Below, in pieces: positions 27,162 to 32,723 of a stretch of DNA of 32,723 nucleotides. Both the position numbers and the translations under genes were made by a program. How positions within the stretch are numbered: the stretch's first letter is position 1; each line of letters starts with the position of its first letter. Source of the stretch: Fuerstiella sp. (GTDB taxonomy: Bacteria > Planctomycetota > Planctomycetia > Planctomycetales > Planctomycetaceae); the NCBI GenBank assembly GCA_029245955.1, contig JAQWOH010000055.1, forward strand, positions 1-32,723. The letters are read 5' to 3'. Below the pieces are notes generated by a model that saw only the letters and a list, made by a program, of their open reading frames with translations, ran no database searches and was not told the origin of the DNA.

Positions 27162-28493
27162 TCAATCCGTCACCCGGATATCCCGGCGCATTTTGAGTCG
27201 TCCGTACTGGTTCTCTCCGATCAGCCATACCTGCATCGTGTCTGCGTTCTGAAGCACGCTGCCGGAGATGGTCACCTTGCCGGCCTCACGGTCTTTCCCG
27301 GTGATGAACACGTTCTGTTCGTCGTAACCGTTGGTTGAGTTCTTGAAGTAAAGGATGATCGCATTCATGTTTTCGGACGTGAGTTCGATCTCCCATGACG
27401 CGGCTCGCGAAACTTCGGTCGCCGGAAGGCTGAAATCGAGTTCGCAGACGGCGAACTCGCAGGCCCGGCTCAGCGATCCGTCCTTCATCACGCAATGCGC
27501 TGTGTAATCGCCGCATATATCGAACGAACGTTCTACGACACCCTTGCCGGGATGCATGATATTCTCAACGCCCGTGCCGCCCCGCTTGATCACCAGCGCT
27601 AGAATGCCCCGGTCGTCACGGTCCATGATGTTGATTCTCACGGGTTGCCCCTTGCGATAGGGAACCCAGTCGCCGCGATCGAGGAGTAGGACGCGATTGA
27701 TTTGTGGTGCCGCTGAGTCGTCCTTGTAGTTCGGGAACAGAAACGACTCCGCCTTGTTGCTCCCGCGCCAGGCATCCAGATCGGTGATGCGGTACAACTC
27801 CCGGTTTCTGGTAGACAGGTGCGCGTCAAATGCCTTGGCGCTTCGCAGGGTGTTGCTGGTGGTTTGTGGTCGGCTTTCCTCAATCCGCACATGTGTCACA
27901 GTGCCATTCTCGTTTTCGACGACTTCCGTCACCATCTCCACGTGCGAGCCTCCGTTTTTACTGGCCGGCGGGGTATAGACGATATCGCCGGGCCGTGTCG
28001 CCTGAGCCGACTGCGGCTGCACAATCGTGACGCCTTCGCGAAACCGTGGTCCATGAATCTTACTGACATACCAGATACCGCACTGCAGGGCATAGCTGGT
28101 GTAGGAGGAACAGACCTTGCCGTAATAGCACTCTGCATTCTTCACCTTCCCGTAAAGGTTCTCGGTGTAGAGGACGCTCTTCGGGTTCTCGACCGCGGCA
28201 AGGAAAGTCTTCAAGAAGATATCGAAGCCAATGTAGCGGCCGACGTGCTTGACGCTTGAGTAAGGAACCCCCGTGTATTCCTTCCCGGCTGTGAAGTGCC
28301 CACCCCTTTTGGGCATGCTGTCTGCCACCGGTGTCCATTTCACCCCCGACATGATGCGGGCATACTCGACCGATTTGTTCTGCCAGGTGAACGGCCGGTC
28401 GGGCGTGGTTTCCCCGGTTTCACTGGCCGCATCATCCGCCAGGAGTGAGAGGCATGACAGTCCAATCAACAGCGTTTCTGTGAGCGTTCTCAT
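27162..28493 (-). CDS. Secreted NlpC/P60- or CHAP-like cysteine hydrolase
   Basis: The product is 443 residues with a short signal peptide (MRTLTETLLIGLSCLSLLADDA). The catalytic domain spans about 40-240. The likely nucleophile is Cys128 in YYGKVCSSYTSYALQCG and the likely His is His184 in NGGSHVEMVTEV, preceded by RPGDIVYTP. This spacing and context are as in NlpC/P60 and CHAP amidohydrolases. The segment GVPYSSVKHVGRYIGFDIFL and SVLYTENLYGK is also typical of a Bacteroidetes/Planctomycetes group. The C-terminal 200 residues are beta-rich and may be Ig-like or carbohydrate-binding. A role in cutting peptides of cell wall or extracellular material is inferred. It is alone on its strand, and the ribosome binding site is weak. 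Confidence 0.75.
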   Translation of the reverse strand: MRTLTETLLIGLSCLSLLADDAASETGETTPDRPFTWQNKSVEYARIMSGVKWTPVADSMPKRGGHFTAGKEYTGVPYSSVKHVGRYIGFDIFLKTFLAAVENPKSVLYTENLYGKVKNAECYYGKVCSSYTSYALQCGIWYVSKIHGPRFREGVTIVQPQSAQATRPGDIVYTPPASKNGGSHVEMVTEVVENENGTVTHVRIEESRPQTTSNTLRSAKAFDAHLSTRNRELYRITDLDAWRGSNKAESFLFPNYKDDSAAPQINRVLLLDRGDWVPYRKGQPVRINIMDRDDRGILALVIKRGGTGVENIMHPGKGVVERSFDICGDYTAHCVMKDGSLSRACEFAVCELDFSLPATEVSRAASWEIELTSENMNAIILYFKNSTNGYDEQNVFITGKDREAGKVTISGSVLQNADTMQVWLIGENQYGRLKMRRDIRVTD

Positions 28494-29054
28494 ACAGACT
28501 TCGGCAAACAGAGATGAGGAATTCGGTAATCTGCGTTCAGTGAACAGTAGGCAGTAGGCAGTTTGCCCCCCGCAGCCGAGCTTGCCGATCGTACCAGAAC
28601 TGCAGTGACGTTGCCGAGTCTGTCAGGTTCTGTTATCTGCAGTTCGACAATGCCACGGTGAAAAATGTCTAACCGTGTCTGGTTGCTCCGACTCGAATCA
28701 AAAAACACTTCCTCGTATTCGTTTGTGGGGGGCAGTTTCCCGTTGAATGACCAGGCATCGTGGCAACTCTGCGGTCACAGTTCCCGGAAACGCAGACGGA
28801 TTGTCGCTCGGTCAAGATGGATGTGGAAACGGATGTCAGCAGGGCATGAACACCCCCATTCGTTCCATGGATTCAGGCGAATTGTCGCTCCGTTCACTGA
28901 CACGCGAGTTTGTTCAACTGCGGCCGTATCTTTGAGTGGCCTCCCGACAGCAGATGCCCCGTGGCGTGTTCAGAATGCGAAATTCGCAATAGTTGCATTC
29001 TGACGGTATCATAACGTTATTGTTCTTTTCGATGGGTCCAGCAGGGTTTCAGTC
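28494..29054. other. Divergent intergenic region
   Basis: The 561 bases between the NlpC-like and DUF1501 genes must carry both promoters. Open frames inside (28665-29003 plus) show no motif. AGGG at 29043-29046 serves the GTG start of the DUF1501 gene. Confidence 0.5.
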
Positions 29055-30455
29055 GTGGGTCAGACATCCGTCAACATATTACCGGGCAGGCTGAACCGAC
29101 GTGGATTGATTCAGGTCGGTGGTCTGGCAGCATGCGGAATTGGATTGCCGGAACTACTTCGTGCCGCTGAACGGACTGACGGCACGGCAAAGTCCTGCAT
29201 CTTTATTGTGCTTAGTGGCGGGCCGGGGCAACACGAAACATTTGACCCGAAGCCTGATGCTCCCGCTGAAATTCGCGGACAGTATACCGCGGTCTCAACG
29301 CAGACACCGGGCGTCTATCTCAGTTCGATGCTGCCGGGCTTAGCCGCTCGAACGAACAAGTTCTGTCTGGTCCGATCGATGAGCCATTTGAATCCTGTCC
29401 ATGTAACGGCAGCTCATACAATGTTGTCGGGGCAACCGGACGGATCGTCGGAGAATGAATCACCATTCATCGGTTCGCTTGTGTCTCGATTTCGTCCGTC
29501 GGATGTGAACATGCCGTCGCACGTCTGGCTGCATAACATGAAGACCGGGACCAACAAGGTCCCGCGATATAGTAGCGGACTTAACGTTCTGGGGCAGCAA
29601 TACGCGCCGCTGCGTATCGGCCATGAACTCAACAATCCCGCCAACCCGGATTTCCGAGTGACTGACTTTGATCCACTGGACGGTCTGACAGGTGCTGAGC
29701 TGAAGAATCGCATCGACCTGTTACATCGCATCGAGCAGTCAACTTCTGTTCCGGAGACTTCCGAAGCCAGCCGATACAACGAATTTCGGCAGAAGGCCTT
29801 TGATCTGATCAGCCGGTCAGAAGCAAGAGACGCGTTCAATCTGAAGAAGGAATCGGAGCAGGATCGCGACCGCTACGGACGTCATCCACTGGGACAATAT
29901 CTGATGATGGCACGCCGCCTTGTGGAAACCGGGGTGCGACTGGTAACTGTCACTGGTTGGCCGGGACTGGCTCCCGGAGAAACGGATCCGACGGTGACGC
30001 AGGTCTGGGATACGCATGACGCGTATTACAGCGGTACGGACAACATGTTCGGCAATGGTCCGTACGGCATGAAATGGGCGTTACCGCGGCTGGACCAGGC
30101 TGTGTCTGCGTTGCTGGATGACTTGCAGCAGCGCGGTTTGCTGGAAGAAACTTTAGTGGTGGCCGTCGGTGAGTTCGGTCGCACTCCCAGATTCGAAGGC
30201 GAAGGACGAGGACGAGGTCACTGGCCGCACTGTTATACGTCGCTGCTGGCCGGAGGAGGTATTAAGGCGGGAGCAGTTTACGGGGCGTCCGACGATCTGG
30301 GTGGCTATGTCGCCTCAGGTCGCCCGATCTCACATTCAGATTTTGCTGCGACGGTATTTCACGCTTTGGGAATTCCACGGGACACTCGATTCGGTTCAGA
30401 CGGCTTTTCGTTCCGCGTCAACGACGGCACTCCGCTGACCGAAATTTTTGTGTGA
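29055..30455 (+). CDS. DUF1501 protein, Tat-exported
   Basis: The product is 466 residues from GTG 29055, with AGGG about 9 bases upstream. A twin-arginine signal is present at R15-R16 (LNRRGLIQVGGLAACGIGLPELL). The body is a DUF1501 domain of the alkaline-phosphatase/sulfatase superfamily: CIFIVLSGGPGQHETFDPKP at the start, PSHVWLHNM, LGQYLMMARRLVETGVRLV, WDTHD (a metal-ligand motif) and VAVGEFGRTPRF in the C-terminal half, ending HALGIPRDT. In Planctomycetes such genes usually sit beside DUF1549/DUF1553 cytochrome genes; here that partner is absent. The activity of the family has not been settled, so no reaction is given. Confidence 0.93.
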   Translation: MGQTSVNILPGRLNRRGLIQVGGLAACGIGLPELLRAAERTDGTAKSCIFIVLSGGPGQHETFDPKPDAPAEIRGQYTAVSTQTPGVYLSSMLPGLAARTNKFCLVRSMSHLNPVHVTAAHTMLSGQPDGSSENESPFIGSLVSRFRPSDVNMPSHVWLHNMKTGTNKVPRYSSGLNVLGQQYAPLRIGHELNNPANPDFRVTDFDPLDGLTGAELKNRIDLLHRIEQSTSVPETSEASRYNEFRQKAFDLISRSEARDAFNLKKESEQDRDRYGRHPLGQYLMMARRLVETGVRLVTVTGWPGLAPGETDPTVTQVWDTHDAYYSGTDNMFGNGPYGMKWALPRLDQAVSALLDDLQQRGLLEETLVVAVGEFGRTPRFEGEGRGRGHWPHCYTSLLAGGGIKAGAVYGASDDLGGYVASGRPISHSDFAATVFHALGIPRDTRFGSDGFSFRVNDGTPLTEIFV

Positions 30456-30548
30456 CGGACCAGATCGCAGTTATGTCTGAGCTGCGGATCCTTTCGAGTG
30501 CCGCAGGCACGGTCAATTCTGACACGCTCAGTGTGTGGCTGTGCTACG

Positions 30549-30586
30549 CAGCTTCAAAGCGGGCAGGAATGCCCGCTTTGAAGCTG
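30549..30586 (+). terminator. Perfect 17-bp hairpin with GGAA tetraloop
   Basis: CAGCTTCAAAGCGGGCA (30549-30565), loop GGAA (a GNRA tetraloop), and the exact reverse complement (30570-30586). It starts 93 bases after the DUF1501 stop. There is no immediate T-run, but TTTT occurs 11 bases on. It may be a factor-dependent or processing terminator, or a structured RNA. Confidence 0.6.
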
Positions 30587-31132
30587 TAACGCGTCGTTTT
30601 CGACTCCAACTACCCCCGGTAGCCTCCCACCGGCGAACAGTCCACCATTCAGTAACACAGTGGCGGCAGACACGTTTGCATGCACCCTGACGTCCGCCAG
30701 CTATGTGCAACTTCAGACGACCGGTGCCGTGTCTGGCCGCTTCGCGGGATTCGGCGAAGTGGCTTTCGAACAGTCATCGGCCGCCGTACCGCAGACGGAA
30801 GCGGAAGTCCTTAGTGTGCGCGACCCGCCACTTTCGAATGCGAGCCACTTTCGTGGGCGCCTTTTCGTGGGCTGAGTGCCAGGAACTTCTGAAGCGTGGC
30901 ACACACAACGAAAAACGACCTGTTGACAGCTTTGCTTGTGGAACCCCGATACCTTTTTCGCCGCACGAAATCCGCGTGGTCAAGGCCAGGTCTGTTCTGT
31001 GAGGGCCGCTGCTAAGGTGTGCCGGCGAGCAAACACAGTCGGATCTTCACGAGGAACGATAACAGGTCTCATCATCACGGTGTCTACCTGCCAATCTCCC
31101 CTGTGCAGCTCCGATTTCCGAATAGCCGAGTC
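30587..31132. other. Gene-free gap
   Basis: Short overlapping frames at 30660-31002 in both strands have no recognisable content. No RNA gene or element end was found. Confidence 0.5.
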
Positions 31133-31642
31133 TTATCGAAACGGTGCGAGTTCGCGAAGCACTTCTTCGTAGACTTCACGCAGTCTGGCAATTTCGGCTT
31201 CCGAAACGCCTTCTGCGAGATCACGCTTCGGCAGGAATGGCTTTACATCATGCAGCGAATTATGCCAGCTCGACAGATGTTCAACGATGACCTTCGGTTG
31301 CTCAAACTGGTCTGCGGCGATATCGACCACTAAGTCGCCCGCCTGTACCCAAACGTGACTTGCAAGGTCGTCGCCACGATTATCCTGAACCGTGCCGAGC
31401 ATTCTGCGGAGTCTCTCGCTGCCAGCCTCTGAGAGTTCGATCAGAAGAAGGTTGGCAGCGAAATTACAACAATTCTCGGGAAATCTTGGGAGCCACGAAA
31501 TGCCGGCATTGCCACTCTTCGCTCTCTCAATTGTTGTTCGAAGGTTTTGTGCAGTCTCGAGGATTAGGATAGACATCGTTTCGTTGAGCAGCTCGCTGGC
31601 AAATTGACTCAGGCGGAAGTGATTTGCAGAATCGCACGGCAT
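31133..31642 (-). CDS. Small protein with putative Cys-His-Asp active site
   Basis: The product is 169 residues with no signal peptide, so it is cytoplasmic. RFPENCCNFAANLLLIEL (Cys58/Cys59), DDLASHVWVQAGDLVVDIAA with His96 and Asp107, and DQFEQPKVIVEH form a conserved-looking pattern. It resembles a transglutaminase/papain-like fold in which Cys, His and Asp line the active site. Bacterial uncharacterised proteins with FPxxCC...SHxWL...DITADQF share this layout. The function is unknown. The ATG at 31642 and an internal one at 31576 are both possible; neither has a strong ribosome binding site. It stands alone, with a gene-free kilobase upstream. Confidence 0.6.
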   Translation of the reverse strand: MPCDSANHFRLSQFASELLNETMSILILETAQNLRTTIERAKSGNAGISWLPRFPENCCNFAANLLLIELSEAGSERLRRMLGTVQDNRGDDLASHVWVQAGDLVVDIAADQFEQPKVIVEHLSSWHNSLHDVKPFLPKRDLAEGVSEAEIARLREVYEEVLRELAPFR

Positions 31643-32723
31643 GGAACTCAGAAATCACCATACCTAATCTCAGTAGTCTATCTCGCCATTCGCTCGCAGA
31701 ACAGTCGTGAAAACTCTTAGCCTCCGGAGATTCTGTCCGAAATTTCGGTCGGCACCAATACGGATTTTCCAAGAACCCGTGGCTTTGATTGATGACAGTC
31801 AAGAAAAAGCGACCGCTAACGAATCAACGCACTTGGAGGTCCGGTGGGCTGGATTCCGGAAGTTGAATCTGAGTGAGAGCCGGTTAGGCCGACTAATGAC
31901 CAGGGCAGCCGACCTGAGTATTGAATCTGCCGAATTGCTGCTGAGCTGTTTCGGGAATGAGCTTCACGTAAAGAAGAAACGAACCTCAACTGTCGCAGGA
32001 AGCCCGTCCGGACCTGTCCCACCACTGCCGACTCGAAACGGAACCTCATCAAACGGGGCGGAAATGTTTTTGATTCTTTGTCTGAGTACAGGGCCGCGCA
32101 TCGACCGAAAAATCCTTCCGACCGTTTTTCGGCCTCGTGCGTGATGCCGCTCTTTGACAGCTGCCCTGGCCATCCCGATGGTTTCGGCCGGAATCTGTGG
32201 GGAGTTTTCCATGTACGGGCGTCATTTTGAGACAGCAGAGGCTCTGTGACGATGTCGGCCGTCGTCATTCAGTGTTCGGTTTTTTGCCTGTGCTGTCCGG
32301 TTGAGCCGGTATTCGTCTGACCAGTTCCACCATGACAGGCTGGACCATCTGTTCTCCGCTGTGGTTCACCTGACCGAGCCATTTTCGTGTCTGCTCAAGC
32401 CCGTGTGTCCAAATTCTGGTAACGGATTTCTGACGGGAAATGGTATAGAAACACTTCTGCTTTGCAGCACAGGTCTTGGTTAATACGAAACATCCAGAAA
32501 ACTATCGGGCCGCGTTTTTGTGGCAGCCAGTCCGGCCATCAACTGATCCCGCGTGTGCACGTCCTGTTGAAATTCACTGGCGACAGACGTGTGCGGCAGC
32601 CGGGCAGTCCTGCTGGCTGGACCATCGTTCGCAAAACCATCGGTGACGGAACGACCGTTGTCGACCGCGGCTGAGGCCCGGGCGGCACGGGTCCCGGTCA
32701 CGACCTGCTGACGGAAACGTCGT
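31643..32723. other. Gene-poor right end
   Basis: The largest open frames (31707-32144 plus, 31816-32268 minus) overlap on opposite strands and have no recognisable domains, signal peptides or ribosome sites. I support no gene here. A gene could start beyond the right edge. Confidence 0.45.

Noticed and set aside
1..32723. tRNA, rRNA or CRISPR arrays
   Set aside because: No T-loop/anticodon arrangement, conserved rRNA segment or regularly spaced repeats were seen on either strand.

Overview
The window looks like a chromosomal segment of a planctomycete (PVC superphylum). The evidence is the gene content: a PVC-type propeller/HEAT/cytochrome c protein, DUF1080 (3-keto-glycoside hydrolase-like) domains, secreted sulfatases, a Tat-exported DUF1501 protein, an ECF sigma factor next to a membrane Ser/Thr kinase, a CRTAC1-like FG-GAP/UnbV protein and an EF-hand repeat protein. 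Long gene-poor gaps and decayed insertion elements also fit. Family names come from recognising motifs by eye; no database was searched. Genus cannot be given.

Layout. 1-885 is the 3' part of a bicupin, sugar-isomerase-like gene. 1194-1619 is a decayed integrase, followed by a small secreted protein (1675-2040, minus). 2326-5044 holds an ECF sigma factor and a transmembrane kinase with a TPR-like tail. 5045-5970 is debris: an inverted-repeat segment, a truncated FGE-domain lipoprotein gene and an IS3 orfA remnant with a 20-bp hairpin. 6101-17821 is the core: four co-directional secreted genes (sulfatase, DUF1080 protein, PVC cytochrome protein and a 2096-residue fusion protein). 18441-19640 (minus) is a metzincin-like protease whose signal-peptide exon-like N-terminus is cut off by one in-frame TGA. 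20622-21380 is a secreted beta-carbonic anhydrase. 21737-23902 (minus) is the CRTAC1-like protein, 25113-26603 the EF-hand protein, 27162-28493 (minus) a secreted NlpC/P60- or CHAP-like protein, 29055-30455 the DUF1501 protein followed by a strong hairpin, and 31133-31642 (minus) a small putative Cys-His-Asp protein. The rest is largely without supportable genes.

How the genes may work together. The 6101-17821 block is most simply read as a periplasmic or surface system for a sulfated glycan or glycoside: sulfatases remove sulfate, DUF1080 domains cleave 3-keto-glycosides, and the propeller plus CxxCH heme modules could oxidise sugar and pass on electrons. The fusion protein carries all of these activities, with a discoidin-like putative carbohydrate-binding domain, on one chain. 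This protein is the strongest candidate for something undescribed. A recurrent short repeat (around GACCTTACGG) occurs four times, three of them close behind gene ends, and has no assigned role.
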